A DNA stretch of 45,620 nt from Oscillospiraceae bacterium (GCA_015068225.1 SVKX01000012.1:1-45620); one strand, 5' to 3'; shown: positions 31,452 to 41,488, counted from the stretch's first letter. The notes: a model not told the origin generated them from the letters alone. Program-made: numbers and translations.

Positions 31452-32383
31452 GTGAGTTTCATCATGTATCCGTTCTGCTTGAAGAGTGCATTCAGGGTCT
31501 GAACATTCGACCTGATGGAATCTATGTGGATGGCACGCTGGGCGGTGCCGGCCATTCCAGCCGGATCGCAGCAGAGCTTACCACAGGACGGCTCATCGGC
31601 ATCGACAGAGATCCTGTGGCGCTGAAGGCGGCAGGGGAGCGGCTTGCACCTTATGGTGACAGAGTAACATTGGTGCATTCCAATTTTTGTGAGATTGCAA
31701 AGGTGCTGGACGATCTGGGCATCGAAGCTGTGGATGGAATACTGCTGGATCTTGGTGTTTCCTCTCCTCAGCTGGATGATGGCAGCCGCGGCTTCTCCTA
31801 TATGACAGACGCAAGACTGGATATGCGGATGGACAGCGGTGACGCGCTTACCGCGGAGACCATCGTAAACACATGGTCCTATGAAGAGCTCCGCCGCATT
31901 CTGTTTGACTACGGCGAGGAGCGTTATGCACCGCAGATCGCAGCATCCATTTGCCGCCGCAGAGAGCAGCAGCCCATCCAAACGACCTTGGAGCTGGTGG
32001 ATGTGATCCGCTCGGCAATGCCGGCTCAGGCCCTGCGGGAAAAGCAGCATCCAGCAAAGCGCAGCTTTCAGGCGATCCGCATTGCGGTAAATGATGAGCT
32101 GGGCGCAGTGCGAAAGGTCATGGATGCAGCCATTCCCCGCTTGAAGCAGGGGGGAAGACTTGCAATCATCACCTTCCATTCTCTGGAAGACCGTATCGTG
32201 AAAAACGGCATGGCAGAGGCGGCAAAGGGCTGCACCTGTCCGCCTAGCTTCCCTGTTTGTGTTTGTGGGAAAAAGCCCCAGGTTAAACTTGTTACCCGCA
32301 AGCCGGTAGTTTCCGGAGATGAGGAACTGGAGTTTAATCCCAGAGCCAGAAGCGCAAAGCTGCGTATCTGTGAAAAAATGTAA
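31448..32383 (+). CDS. rsmH: 16S rRNA (cytosine1402-N4)-methyltransferase RsmH
   Basis: A 311-aa SAM-dependent enzyme (MraW) that N4-methylates C1402 of 16S rRNA. Motifs: HVSVLLEECIQGL, VDGTLGGAGHS (SAM site), LLDLGVSSPQLDDGSRGFSY and LAIITFHSLEDRIVK. Normal length. It overlaps mraZ by 4 nt. RsmI, which acts on the same nucleotide, is encoded at 26584-27423 in this window. Confidence 0.97.
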   Translation: MSEFHHVSVLLEECIQGLNIRPDGIYVDGTLGGAGHSSRIAAELTTGRLIGIDRDPVALKAAGERLAPYGDRVTLVHSNFCEIAKVLDDLGIEAVDGILLDLGVSSPQLDDGSRGFSYMTDARLDMRMDSGDALTAETIVNTWSYEELRRILFDYGEERYAPQIAASICRRREQQPIQTTLELVDVIRSAMPAQALREKQHPAKRSFQAIRIAVNDELGAVRKVMDAAIPRLKQGGRLAIITFHSLEDRIVKNGMAEAAKGCTCPPSFPVCVCGKKPQVKLVTRKPVVSGDEELEFNPRARSAKLRICEKM

Positions 32384-32421
32384 TAGATTTCGGTTTGCCA
32401 TCGTAAAAAGGAGAGATCAAC

Positions 32422-32892
32422 ATGGCAAGACAACCTGAAGTTAAATATATCAACGCGTATGTATCCGGCTCTATGGCCTATCAGCTGAATACTGCCCCTG
32501 CGCGTAAAAAGAAAAGAGTAACTCTGCCCAAGCCCCGCCGTGAAAAGAAGGTAGTGGTCCGGCTGGATCCGGTTGCCATTTGCGGTATCGCCATGGCTGC
32601 AGTGCTGCTTGTTCTGCTTGTAGTGGGATTTACCCGGCTGCAGGATGCCAGAGCTGAGGCAGCGGCATTGGAAAGCTATGTCAGCGACCTTTGGGAGGAG
32701 AATAAGCAGCTTCAGGATACATATTCTTCGGGTTATGATCTGGATGAGATCGAAAAGATCGCACAGGCAATGGGCATGGTTCCCCAGAGCCAGATCCCGC
32801 AGGTAGAAATAGAGGTCAATGTCCCTCAGCAGGAAAGTCAGCCCACTGCGTGGGAGTCATTCTTCGCATTTCTTACCGGCTTATTTGCATAA
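32422..32892 (+). CDS. ftsL: FtsL-like cell division protein
   Basis: A 156-aa bitopic protein in the ftsL position of the cluster. A basic cytoplasmic tail (residues 1-50, KKKRVTLPKPRREKK) is followed by one membrane segment (about 52-70) and a short outside coiled coil (LQDARAEAAALESYVSDLWEENKQL) with a YDLDEIEKIAQAMGMV motif like the end of FtsL/DivIC domains. FtsL forms a complex with DivIB and DivIC and helps activate the SEDS-PBP pair. Sequence similarity in this family is weak, so the name rests on position and topology. The tail after residue 125 is Gln/Pro/Val-rich. Confidence 0.8.
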   Translation: MARQPEVKYINAYVSGSMAYQLNTAPARKKKRVTLPKPRREKKVVVRLDPVAICGIAMAAVLLVLLVVGFTRLQDARAEAAALESYVSDLWEENKQLQDTYSSGYDLDEIEKIAQAMGMVPQSQIPQVEIEVNVPQQESQPTAWESFFAFLTGLFA

Positions 32893-32928
32893 AGAGCGCT
32901 CCGGCCAATACACTTAGGATAGCAGCTG

Positions 32929-32963
32929 CAATGGGCAGCAAGGGAAACCCTTGCTGCCCATTG
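32929..32963 (+). repeat. 16-bp hairpin between ftsL and the PBP gene
   Basis: AATGGGCAGCAAGGG (32930-32944), 3-nt loop AAA, and its perfect complement CCCTTGCTGCCCATT (32948-32962), plus one flanking C-G pair. There is no T-run, so it is unlikely to be an intrinsic terminator; a partial attenuator, RNA-processing or stability element are possible. Confidence 0.7.
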
Positions 32964-32997
32964 ATACCTTGCAGAGTGTCAGAAAGGCCGGTGGCAT

Positions 32998-35334
32998 ATG
33001 GAAAAAAACAAACGCAGATACGGTTATTCCCGTGTTCGTGGAGATACTGGACACCATCGAAGGATCCTTGCGGTAATGGTGGTGCTGGGCATCGCTGCAT
33101 TTTTGCCTGTGGGGCTGCAGCTGTACAGCCTGATGATCGGCCAGTATGACTATTATTCTCAGCTTGCCCTGCGCAATCAGACCAGAACCACCTCTGTCAC
33201 AGCAGAGCGGGGGACGATCTATGACCGCAATATGAATACACTTGCGGTTTCTGTGGGTGTGGAAAATGTATATCTGGATCCCCATGAATTGAAGCAGTCC
33301 AAAGCGGATGTGGGAGCGATTTCCCGATTTCTGGGGGAGCTTCTGGATAAGGATCCTGCATGGATCGAAGAACAGGCACAGGACATAACCATGCGCTACA
33401 AGCAGATCGGCGCCCGGGTCAGCGAGGAGACTGCAGGGCAGATCCGGGCATATATCAATGAGAATCAAATCTCCGGCATCCATCTGGAGCCTAATTCGCA
33501 ACGGTATTATCCATACGGTTCTTTGGCTGCACAGGTCATCGGTTTTACCAATGCATCCAATACAGGCTCCGAGGGAATCGAAGCAGCCTATAACAGTTAT
33601 CTGGAGGGTATTGCCGGAAAGGTGATTACCACCAAAGGTAATAACGAAATGGATATGCCCTTTTCCTTTGAAAAATATGTGGCATCCCAGCCGGGAGCTG
33701 ATGTGATCCTGACCCTGGATACCACGGTGCAGGCGTGCTTAGAGAAGCAGATGGAGGCTGCCATTGCCCGCTATGATGTGCAAAACGGAGCGTTTGGCTT
33801 GGTTATGAACGCCAAGACAGGGGAGATCCTGGCCATGGCGACATTGGGCAGCTATGACCCCAATCAGTATCTGGAGATCGCTGACTCCGATGCTTTGCAG
33901 GCGCTTGAGACGCAAAAACAATCGTATCTTGCGTATCCGGAGGATTCTCAAGGCTATAAAGACGGGCTGAAGGCTTATCAGAATGCGCTTACAGCCGCCC
34001 GGTTGAAACAGTGGAGAAACCGATGCCTTTCCGACGGCTATGAACCGGGATCCACCTTTAAGGTCTTGACCATGGCTGCTGCGTTGGATTGCGGGGCGAT
34101 TGACCTGAATACTGGCTTTCACTGTTCCGGCGCAGAGCACATTCCTGGAAGATCCCAGCTGCTGCATTGCTGGCGCTCTGCCGGCCACGGCAGTCAGCAG
34201 ACGCCCCAAGCTTTGCAGAATTCCTGCAATTTGGCCTTTGCGCATATCGCCCTGAAGCTGGGCGGGGAGCGGTTTTATGACTATATCCAGCGCTTTGGCG
34301 TTACGGAAAAAACGGGTATCGATCTTGCCGGTGAAAGCAAGGGCGTTTTCTTCGATAAAGAGCTTGTGACCAATACAGACAAATGGGGCACAGCATCCCT
34401 GACTTCCGGCTCGTTCGGGCAGACCTTCAAGCTGACACCCATCCAGCTTGTGCGGGCCATTGCATCGGTGGTCAACGGCGGCAATCTTGTGGAGCCTTAC
34501 ATGGTTTCGGAAGTAATCGATGCACAGGGGAATACGGTTTTGAAGCAGGAGCCAACGGTGATCCGGCAGGTCATCAGTAAAGAGACTTCCAAGACCATGT
34601 GTCAGCTGATCCGTTCGGTTGTAACCGACGGAACGGCAAAAAATGCCTCAGTTGCCGGATATTCCATAGGGGGAAAGACCGGTACCAGTGAAAAAATCGA
34701 CGTTTTAGATGAGAATGGCCAGCCAACGCTGGATAAAATCGTATCATTTGTAGGGATTGCGCCAATGGACGATCCGGAGTATATTGTATTAGTGGCTCTG
34801 GATACACCCTCCCGTTCTACCGGTATTTATATTTCCGGCGGCGTAATGGCTGCGCCTACCGTTGGCGCGGTGATGGCGGATATTCTTCCGTATTTGGGTG
34901 TGAAGCAGACTTTCTCAGAAGAGGATGTGGCGGGTCAAACCGTGGTTTTAGAGGATCTGACCGGCCTGACCGCTAAAGAGACGGAAAAGCTTCTGAAAGA
35001 GCAGAGCCTTACCATGCAGGTAGTAGGGACAGGAGAAACTGTAACAGGGCAGATCCCTGCTGCCGGAGAGAGTCTGCCGGGAGGAAGCCAGGTGCTTGTC
35101 TACTTTGGGGAAGCTCCAGAGGAACAGACGGTCTGCGTGCCGGACTTTATGGGAATGAACCGACAGCAGGCAAGCGACACGGCCGGCGCATTAGGGTTAT
35201 ACATTCTGGTCTCCGGCAACAATGAGGTTTCTTCTAAGGTGACTGTAACTGCGCAGGATACAGCGGCAGGGACGCAGGTCAAGGTTGGAACGACGATACG
35301 ATTGGAATTTGCGGATACCGCAGCTGCGGATTAA
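32998..35334 (+). CDS. spoVD: Class B penicillin-binding protein with PASTA domains (SpoVD/FtsI type)
   Basis: A 778-aa transpeptidase. A short tail and one membrane helix (about 22-48) precede the class B dimerisation domain, with AERGTIYDRN. The transpeptidase domain has STFK (352-355, acylated S352), SCN (409-411) and KTG (560-562). Two PASTA domains (about 655-715 and 715-778) end the protein. In B. subtilis SpoVD makes cortex septal peptidoglycan and PBP2B does division; here a single gene occupies the site, so it may be FtsI, SpoVD or both. The ribosome site is weak, which with the hairpin upstream may lower its level. Confidence 0.9.
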   Translation: MEKNKRRYGYSRVRGDTGHHRRILAVMVVLGIAAFLPVGLQLYSLMIGQYDYYSQLALRNQTRTTSVTAERGTIYDRNMNTLAVSVGVENVYLDPHELKQSKADVGAISRFLGELLDKDPAWIEEQAQDITMRYKQIGARVSEETAGQIRAYINENQISGIHLEPNSQRYYPYGSLAAQVIGFTNASNTGSEGIEAAYNSYLEGIAGKVITTKGNNEMDMPFSFEKYVASQPGADVILTLDTTVQACLEKQMEAAIARYDVQNGAFGLVMNAKTGEILAMATLGSYDPNQYLEIADSDALQALETQKQSYLAYPEDSQGYKDGLKAYQNALTAARLKQWRNRCLSDGYEPGSTFKVLTMAAALDCGAIDLNTGFHCSGAEHIPGRSQLLHCWRSAGHGSQQTPQALQNSCNLAFAHIALKLGGERFYDYIQRFGVTEKTGIDLAGESKGVFFDKELVTNTDKWGTASLTSGSFGQTFKLTPIQLVRAIASVVNGGNLVEPYMVSEVIDAQGNTVLKQEPTVIRQVISKETSKTMCQLIRSVVTDGTAKNASVAGYSIGGKTGTSEKIDVLDENGQPTLDKIVSFVGIAPMDDPEYIVLVALDTPSRSTGIYISGGVMAAPTVGAVMADILPYLGVKQTFSEEDVAGQTVVLEDLTGLTAKETEKLLKEQSLTMQVVGTGETVTGQIPAAGESLPGGSQVLVYFGEAPEEQTVCVPDFMGMNRQQASDTAGALGLYILVSGNNEVSSKVTVTAQDTAAGTQVKVGTTIRLEFADTAAAD

Positions 35335-35353
35335 AGGAGCAAAAGGAGCGCAT

Positions 35354-36805
35354 ATGAAGCTGAAGGATTTACTCTCTGGCGTAAAGGTGCTGGAAGCAAC
35401 GGCTGATCTGGAACAAAATATAGAGGCAGTGGCCTACGATTCCCGAAAGGTGACATCAGGCGGCTTGTTCGTTGCCGTATCCGGTTTTGCAACTGACGGA
35501 AACCGGTTTATTCCCATGGCTTTGGAAAAAGGCGCTGCCGCTGTGGTAACGGCAAAAAGACCGGAATTGGATGTTCCTTACATTCTTGTGGAATCCGACC
35601 GGCAGGCGCTGGCGATGATCGGATGCAATTTCTATGGCCATCCTGCAAAAAGTATGACCATGATCGGCGTAACAGGCACCAACGGAAAGACTTCTGTTAC
35701 CCTTCTTTTAAAGCAGGTGCTGGAAAAAACGCTGGGAGCAAAGGTCGGTCTTATCGGCACCATGGAAAACCAGATCGGAGATCTGGTGGTGCCTACGGAG
35801 CGGACCACACCGGAGAGCTTTGAACTTCAAGGATTGTTTGCCCGGATGCGGGATGCAGGCTGTCAGTATGTTGTTATGGAAGTGTCCTCCCACGCCATCG
35901 CCCTGGATCGGGTGGGCGGTGTACATTTTGATGTAGCAGCTTTTACCAACCTGACAGAGGATCATCTGGATTTCCACAAAACTATGGAAGACTACTGCGA
36001 TACCAAGGCTCAGCTGTTCAGTCGCTGCAACAAGGCTGTTTTGAACGGCGATGATGACTGGTACGAGAGGATTCGTTCCGCTGCTGCCTGTGATATGCTG
36101 ACAACTTCAGTCAAGGATACCGCAGACCTGCATGCAACGGATATCCGGATGGATGCAGACGGCGTTTCCTTTACCGTACAGTATAAGCAAAAGGATATTC
36201 CGGTAAAGCTGGGCATACCCGGCAGGTTTACAGTGTACAACGCGCTGAGCGTGCTGGGTATTGCAGCGCAGCTGGGGATTAAACCCGAAGAAGCGGCCGC
36301 CGCTCTGGCAGAAGCAAAAGGCGTTCGGGGCAGAATTGAAGTAGTTCCCACACCCGGTAAGCCTTATACAGTGCTTTTGGACTATGCACACACCCCGGAT
36401 GGACTGGAAAATGTGCTCAGCTCTGCCAGAGATTTCTGCAAGGGCCGGCTCATCGCAGTTTTTGGCTGCGGTGGCGACAGAGACCCCATAAAGCGGCCCA
36501 TTATGGGTAGAATCGGTGTGAAACTGGCGGATCTTGCGGTGATTACATCGGATAATCCCAGAACAGAAGCACCTATGGACATCATTTCCGACATTCTTAA
36601 AGGGATCGATGACAGCTGCGGGGAGTATGTTGTAATAGAAGACCGGCGAAAAGCGATTCGATATGCTATGGACAAAGCGCAAAAAGATGATATTATTATA
36701 CTGGCAGGAAAAGGCCATGAAACCTATCAGGAGATTTGCGGCGTAAAGTACCACCTGGATGAACGGGAGGAGGTCGCCGCCTGCCTGAAGGAAACGAGGG
36801 AATGA
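35354..36805 (+). CDS. murE: UDP-MurNAc-tripeptide synthetase (meso-DAP type)
   Basis: A 483-aa Mur ligase that adds the third residue to UDP-MurNAc-L-Ala-D-Glu. The ATP loop is GTNGKTS (108-114), and TTPES and EVSSHAIALDRV are family hallmarks. The DNPR motif (400-403) is the signature for meso-diaminopimelate over L-lysine, so the wall should be DAP-type. The ATG at 35354, with AAAAGGAG upstream, is preferred; an in-frame TTG at 35285 would run back into the end of the PBP gene. murF starts 1 nt after its stop. Confidence 0.96.
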   Translation: MKLKDLLSGVKVLEATADLEQNIEAVAYDSRKVTSGGLFVAVSGFATDGNRFIPMALEKGAAAVVTAKRPELDVPYILVESDRQALAMIGCNFYGHPAKSMTMIGVTGTNGKTSVTLLLKQVLEKTLGAKVGLIGTMENQIGDLVVPTERTTPESFELQGLFARMRDAGCQYVVMEVSSHAIALDRVGGVHFDVAAFTNLTEDHLDFHKTMEDYCDTKAQLFSRCNKAVLNGDDDWYERIRSAAACDMLTTSVKDTADLHATDIRMDADGVSFTVQYKQKDIPVKLGIPGRFTVYNALSVLGIAAQLGIKPEEAAAALAEAKGVRGRIEVVPTPGKPYTVLLDYAHTPDGLENVLSSARDFCKGRLIAVFGCGGDRDPIKRPIMGRIGVKLADLAVITSDNPRTEAPMDIISDILKGIDDSCGEYVVIEDRRKAIRYAMDKAQKDDIIILAGKGHETYQEICGVKYHLDEREEVAACLKETRE

Positions 36806-36806
36806 T

Positions 36807-38165
36807 ATGGGAAGGATCACATTGCAGCAGGCAGCGGCCTGGTGCGGCGGAAAAATCGATCCAAAATATGCGGATGTTACCTTTCTGGGTGCAAACAATG
36901 ACTCCCGTACAGTTTTGCCGGGGCAGTTGTTTCTTGCTCTGCAGGGCGTAAGAGACGGTCATGATTTTATTCCCATGGCTTTGGGAAAGGGTGCGGCAGC
37001 GGTGCTTTGCAGCCGCTGTGAGGGAGATTATCCCGCTATTATTGTAGATGATCCCAGAAAAGCGTTGGGAGATATCGCCCGGGAAGAGCGCAAGCGCATT
37101 GGCATGAAGGTCGTGGGTGTTACAGGCTCTGTGGGAAAAAGCACCACAAAGGAAATGATTTCCTGCGTGCTGGAGAAGAAATACCGGGTTAAAAAGACAC
37201 CGGTCAACCACAATAATGATATTGGCATGCCTATGGCGATCCTGTCCATGGACGAGGATACTCAGGTGGCTGTTCTGGAAATGGGCATGAACCATTTTCG
37301 GGAGATCGCCTACCTGGCATCCATCGCACTGCCGGATGTGGCGGTGATCATTAACATCGGCACCATGCATATTGAGCACCTTGGCTCTCAGGAGGGAATC
37401 TTAAAGGCAAAGCTGGAGATTCTTGAGGGCATGAGAGAAAACGGAAAAGTGATCCTCAATGGCGATGACCAGCTGTTGTGGAATGTGCGGCAGACCGGTG
37501 TTCGTGCTACATACTTTGGCCTTCGGAATCCTGATTGTCAGGTGCGGGGCGGCGATGTGCGGCAGAAGGATGGAAAGCTCTATTTTCATGCAGATTCGCA
37601 AAGCAGCTCCATGGACGTGGCGCTTTCTTTAGAGGGAGAGCATTTTGTTCCGGATGCATTGGCCGCAATTAGTGTAGGACTTGCCATGGAGGTTTCGCCG
37701 GAAGCCATTGTGGACGCACTGGCACATTTTCAGAACATGGCAGGAAGACAAGAGATCTTCCAAAAGAATGGATTTACCATCATCAAGGACTGCTATAATG
37801 CAGGACCGGAATCTATGGCAGCGGCGCTGAATGTTCTTGGCAGCCGTGCCGGCCGCCGCGTGGCGGTTCTGGGCGATATGCTGGAACTGGGTATGTGCAC
37901 CACTGCGGAGCATTACCGTATCGGCCGGATTGCCGCTGAAAAGGCGGATTTGGTCCTTGCCTATGGACCGAACAGTGCCCGTGTGGTCAGCGGAGCCCTT
38001 ACCGGCGGCATGCCGGATGCCCGGGCAAGAGGTTTTGTGGATAGAGATGCTTTGATAGCAGCATTGAAGCAATTTGCCAAGCCCGGGGATGTAATCCTTT
38101 TTAAGGGAAGCCACGGGATGCATATGGAGCTGGTACTGGAAGGCTTTTTGAAGGACGAAACATAA
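36807..38165 (+). CDS. murF: UDP-MurNAc-tripeptide-D-Ala-D-Ala ligase
   Basis: A 452-aa Mur ligase that adds D-Ala-D-Ala to complete the pentapeptide precursor. N-terminal domain with NDSRTVLPGQLFLALQG, ATP loop GVTGSVGKSTTKEM (residues about 110-123), EMGMNHFREI and the C-terminal NAGPESMAAAL. ATG one nt after the murE stop, consistent with the operon. Normal length and no sign of damage. Confidence 0.96.
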   Translation: MGRITLQQAAAWCGGKIDPKYADVTFLGANNDSRTVLPGQLFLALQGVRDGHDFIPMALGKGAAAVLCSRCEGDYPAIIVDDPRKALGDIAREERKRIGMKVVGVTGSVGKSTTKEMISCVLEKKYRVKKTPVNHNNDIGMPMAILSMDEDTQVAVLEMGMNHFREIAYLASIALPDVAVIINIGTMHIEHLGSQEGILKAKLEILEGMRENGKVILNGDDQLLWNVRQTGVRATYFGLRNPDCQVRGGDVRQKDGKLYFHADSQSSSMDVALSLEGEHFVPDALAAISVGLAMEVSPEAIVDALAHFQNMAGRQEIFQKNGFTIIKDCYNAGPESMAAALNVLGSRAGRRVAVLGDMLELGMCTTAEHYRIGRIAAEKADLVLAYGPNSARVVSGALTGGMPDARARGFVDRDALIAALKQFAKPGDVILFKGSHGMHMELVLEGFLKDET

Positions 38166-38180
38166 GCGGAGGAAAGAAAA

Positions 38181-39173
38181 ATGACACGGATACTGATTAC
38201 CGCTGGAGCAGGCTGCGTGCTGTCTGCATTGATCGGTTTGTTGATTCTGCCGGTGCTGCGGGCGCTGAAGGCAGGGCAGTCCATTCGGGAGGTAGGACCT
38301 ACCTGGCATAATTACAAGGCTGGTACACCTATGATGGGCGGGCTGATGTTCATCTTTGGATTGGTCATATGCCTTTTGCTGGCGATCCCGGTTATGACCG
38401 ATTACACGGTCTTTTATGTTCTGGCGCTGGCGCTATGCTTTGGCGCTATCGGCTTTTTGGATGATTTCTGCAAACTGAAGAAAAAGCAGAACATGGGCCT
38501 GACATCCCTGCAGAAGGCACTGCTTCAAATGGCGGTTTCTGCTTTGTATCTTTATATTATGTACAAAACCGGCGGTATGCAGGTTGTTGACGGAAATATT
38601 CCGCTGTATATTCCTTTTGCGAATATGAGCCTGAATATCCATCCGCTGCTGTACATTTTCTTTGCCATGTTTGTAATGGTTGGCTGCGTCAATGCGGTGA
38701 ATCTTACGGATGGTGTGGATGGCCTTTGCGGCTCTGTTACTGTGCCGGTAATGGTATTCTTTACTGCTGCTGCGGTACTGCACCAGAGAATGGATCTTGC
38801 TTTGATGCCTGCCTGCCTTGTGGGCGGCTTAATCGCATATCTGTTCTTTAACTGGCATCCTGCAAAGGTATTTATGGGTGATACCGGCTCCCTGTTTTTG
38901 GGTGGTGCGGTGTGTGCGCTGGCCTTTGCTATGAATATGCCGCTGATTCTGGTGCTGGTGGGATTTGTATATATCATTGAGACACTGTCCGTAATTTTGC
39001 AGGTTGGCTACTTCAAGCTGACACACGGCAAGCGGCTGTTTAAAATGTCTCCCATTCATCACCATTTTGAAATGTCCGGCTGGAAAGAGACAAAGATCGT
39101 CATCGTCTTTGCCTTGGTTTCGGCACTGATGTGTATTTTGGCCTGGTTCGGTGTGTCCGGATTGGCAGGATAA
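38181..39173 (+). CDS. mraY: Phospho-MurNAc-pentapeptide translocase
   Basis: A 330-aa polytopic membrane enzyme that transfers phospho-MurNAc-pentapeptide to undecaprenyl phosphate, making lipid I. Ten or so hydrophobic segments and the family motifs GFLDDFCKLKKKQNMGL (catalytic Asp pair), NLTDGVDGL, MGDTGSLFLGG and SPIHHHFE are present. GGAGGAAAG precedes the ATG. In most clusters murD follows; here ftsW begins 21 nt later. Confidence 0.97.
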   Translation: MTRILITAGAGCVLSALIGLLILPVLRALKAGQSIREVGPTWHNYKAGTPMMGGLMFIFGLVICLLLAIPVMTDYTVFYVLALALCFGAIGFLDDFCKLKKKQNMGLTSLQKALLQMAVSALYLYIMYKTGGMQVVDGNIPLYIPFANMSLNIHPLLYIFFAMFVMVGCVNAVNLTDGVDGLCGSVTVPVMVFFTAAAVLHQRMDLALMPACLVGGLIAYLFFNWHPAKVFMGDTGSLFLGGAVCALAFAMNMPLILVLVGFVYIIETLSVILQVGYFKLTHGKRLFKMSPIHHHFEMSGWKETKIVIVFALVSALMCILAWFGVSGLAG

Positions 39174-39194
39174 TCTGACCGAAAGGAGACCCTT

Positions 39195-40361
39195 ATGGCA
39201 GCAGAGAAAGCTCTGTATGCCAAAGAGGACCGCCGCCGGATTCCGGCGGGGGAACATGTGGATATTCCGTTTTTGCTGCTAACCATGCTGCTGCTGACAG
39301 TGGGGCTTATTATGCTCTATTCAGCAAGCTCTGCCCAAAGCGAATACGATACAAGCTACACTATTTCCACAAAATATCTGCAAAAGCAGGCTGTTTGTGC
39401 CGGCTTGGGGATCTTGTGCATGGTTGCGTTCAGCCGGATCCCGGCGCAGTTCTGGTTTAAATTTGCCTGGCCCCTTTATGGAATCAGTATTTTGCTGCTG
39501 CTTCTGGTTTTGTTTGCCGGAGAATCTGTCAATGGTGCCCGCCGGTGGATCAATATTGCGGGCATTCAGTTTCAGCCTTCGGAAATCGCGAAATTTACCA
39601 TGATCGTCCTGTTTGCCAAACTGACAAGAGGCTTTGGCGCGGATGCGAAAAAGTTCCGCTATGGCGTTCTGGGGTTTGGCGCTGCGCTTTTGGGCATTCT
39701 GATCCCGCTGGCGCTAGAAAAGCATCTTTCTGCCATTATGCTCATCGGTATGGTGGCAGTGGTGATGATGTTTGTGGCAGGCACAAGCCCCAAGTGGCTT
39801 CTGGCCGGCGCAGGTGCGGCTGCCGCATTCGTTCTGATCTATATTACCTTTATGGGCTATGCCGGTGACAGAGTCACGGCATGGCTCCATCCGGAGCAGG
39901 ATCCGGGAGATACCGGCTATCAGATTCTGCAGTCCCTTTATGCCATCGGTTCCGGTGGGCTGTTCGGTCTTGGTTTCGGGAAAAGCAGACAGAAATATCT
40001 GTACCTGCCGTTTCAGTACAACGACTATATCTTCGCTATTATCTGTGAAGAGCTTGGCCTCTTCGGCGCACTGCTGATCATCGGCCTGTTTGCGGCAATG
40101 ATCCTGCGGGGCTATTGGATCGCTTTGCGTGCCGCGGACCGGTTTTCCACGGTGCTTGCCGCGGGACTGGTAACATTGATCGCGGTGCAGACGATTCTCA
40201 ACTTGTGTGTTGTGACCAACCTGCTTCCATCCACCGGTATTGCGCTGCCCTTTTTCTCCTATGGCGGCACAGCGCTGGCGGTGAATCTGGGGGAGATGGG
40301 TGTGGTTTTGAGCATATCCCGTTACAGAAACCAGACAAAAATACAGGAGGTTTCCCTATGA
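39195..40361 (+). CDS. ftsW: SEDS-family peptidoglycan polymerase FtsW
   Basis: A 388-aa polytopic protein of the SEDS family, which polymerises lipid II together with a class B PBP at the septum. Hallmarks: SVNGARRWINIAGIQFQPSEIAKF, the large external loop (DPGDTGYQILQSLYAIGSGGLFG) and the C-terminal LPFFSYGGTALAVNLGEMGVVLSISR. FtsW and RodA are hard to tell apart by motif alone; position in the dcw cluster favours FtsW. AAAGGAG lies upstream, and the stop overlaps the murG start. Confidence 0.94.
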   Translation: MAAEKALYAKEDRRRIPAGEHVDIPFLLLTMLLLTVGLIMLYSASSAQSEYDTSYTISTKYLQKQAVCAGLGILCMVAFSRIPAQFWFKFAWPLYGISILLLLLVLFAGESVNGARRWINIAGIQFQPSEIAKFTMIVLFAKLTRGFGADAKKFRYGVLGFGAALLGILIPLALEKHLSAIMLIGMVAVVMMFVAGTSPKWLLAGAGAAAAFVLIYITFMGYAGDRVTAWLHPEQDPGDTGYQILQSLYAIGSGGLFGLGFGKSRQKYLYLPFQYNDYIFAIICEELGLFGALLIIGLFAAMILRGYWIALRAADRFSTVLAAGLVTLIAVQTILNLCVVTNLLPSTGIALPFFSYGGTALAVNLGEMGVVLSISRYRNQTKIQEVSL

Positions 40362-41488
40362 ATGTGATTTTTACCTGTGGCGGAACAGGTGGACATATCA
40401 ATCCGGCCATTGCTGTTGCCAATGTGATCCGGGAGCGGCACCCCGAGAGCAATATCCTGTTCATCGGCGCAAAGGGGCATATGGAGGAGCAGCTGGTCCC
40501 CAAGGCAGGTTTCGAACTTAAATGCCTGAATGTGTCCGGTATGTCCAGAGGAAAAAACTGGAGCGCGATCAAGAAAAATGTGCAGACGGTTGCCAACACC
40601 ATTAAAGCTGTGAACGAATGCAAGAAAATCATCCGTCAGTTTCGGCCAGATGTGATTCTGGGAACCGGTGGCTATGCCTGTTATCCTGCACTGATGGCAG
40701 GTACCAAGCTGGGGATCCCTACCTGCATCCATGAAAGCAACGCCATTCCCGGTTTGACCACAAAAATGCTGGCCAATCGGGTGGACAAAGTGCTGATCGC
40801 GTTTGCGGAAAGTGCGAAACAGTATAAAAACACGGATCGGCTGGAGATTGTAGGTATGCCGGTGCGTCGGGAATTTGTATTTAACGACAGACAGGCAGCC
40901 CGAAGGGAACTGGGGATCCAGGATGAACCTTTGGTGGTTTCTGCCTTCGGAAGTCTTGGCGCAAGGGCTATGAATGAGACGGTGGCAGAGCTGTTTAAGC
41001 TGGAAAAGGACGCAGGCTTTCCTTTCCGGCACATTCACGCCACTGGAAAATTCGGTTGGGAGTGGATGCCGGAGAAGGTTGCCTCTTACGGCGTGTCTTT
41101 GGCAGAAAGTCCTTCCATTGACATGCGGGAGTATATTTACAATATGCCTACCCTTATGGCAGCGGCGGATGTATTCATCAGCCGGGCCGGTGCATCCAGC
41201 TGCAATGAGCTGGCGGCAACCGGAACGCCCTGTATTTTGATCCCGTCGCCCAATGTAGCGGCCAATCATCAGGAGAAAAACGCCAGAGTTCTGGCAGATA
41301 AGGGTGGCGCTGTGTTGGTGCTGGAAAAGGAGTGTACGGCAGATCGGCTCTATGAAGAGGTTATGGGTCTGCTTCAGGCACCGGAGCGTATGGAATCTAT
41401 GGCAACAGCCCTGCGGAGTCTTGTAGTGTTGGATTCGGCAGACAGGATCTGTGACATTATGGAGGAACTGGCCCGCAGCAGAAATTAA
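40358..41488 (+). CDS. murG: UDP-GlcNAc transferase MurG
   Basis: A 376-aa GT28 glycosyltransferase that adds GlcNAc to lipid I on the inner membrane face, giving lipid II. The N-terminal glycine-rich loop GGTGGHINPA, the TGGYACYPAL segment, HESNAIPG and the C-terminal SRAGASSCNELAATGTPCILIPSP with NHQEKNA (UDP-GlcNAc site) are visible. The ATG at 40358 overlaps the ftsW stop (ATGA) and has AGGAGG upstream. Confidence 0.97.
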   Translation: MNVIFTCGGTGGHINPAIAVANVIRERHPESNILFIGAKGHMEEQLVPKAGFELKCLNVSGMSRGKNWSAIKKNVQTVANTIKAVNECKKIIRQFRPDVILGTGGYACYPALMAGTKLGIPTCIHESNAIPGLTTKMLANRVDKVLIAFAESAKQYKNTDRLEIVGMPVRREFVFNDRQAARRELGIQDEPLVVSAFGSLGARAMNETVAELFKLEKDAGFPFRHIHATGKFGWEWMPEKVASYGVSLAESPSIDMREYIYNMPTLMAAADVFISRAGASSCNELAATGTPCILIPSPNVAANHQEKNARVLADKGGAVLVLEKECTADRLYEEVMGLLQAPERMESMATALRSLVVLDSADRICDIMEELARSRN

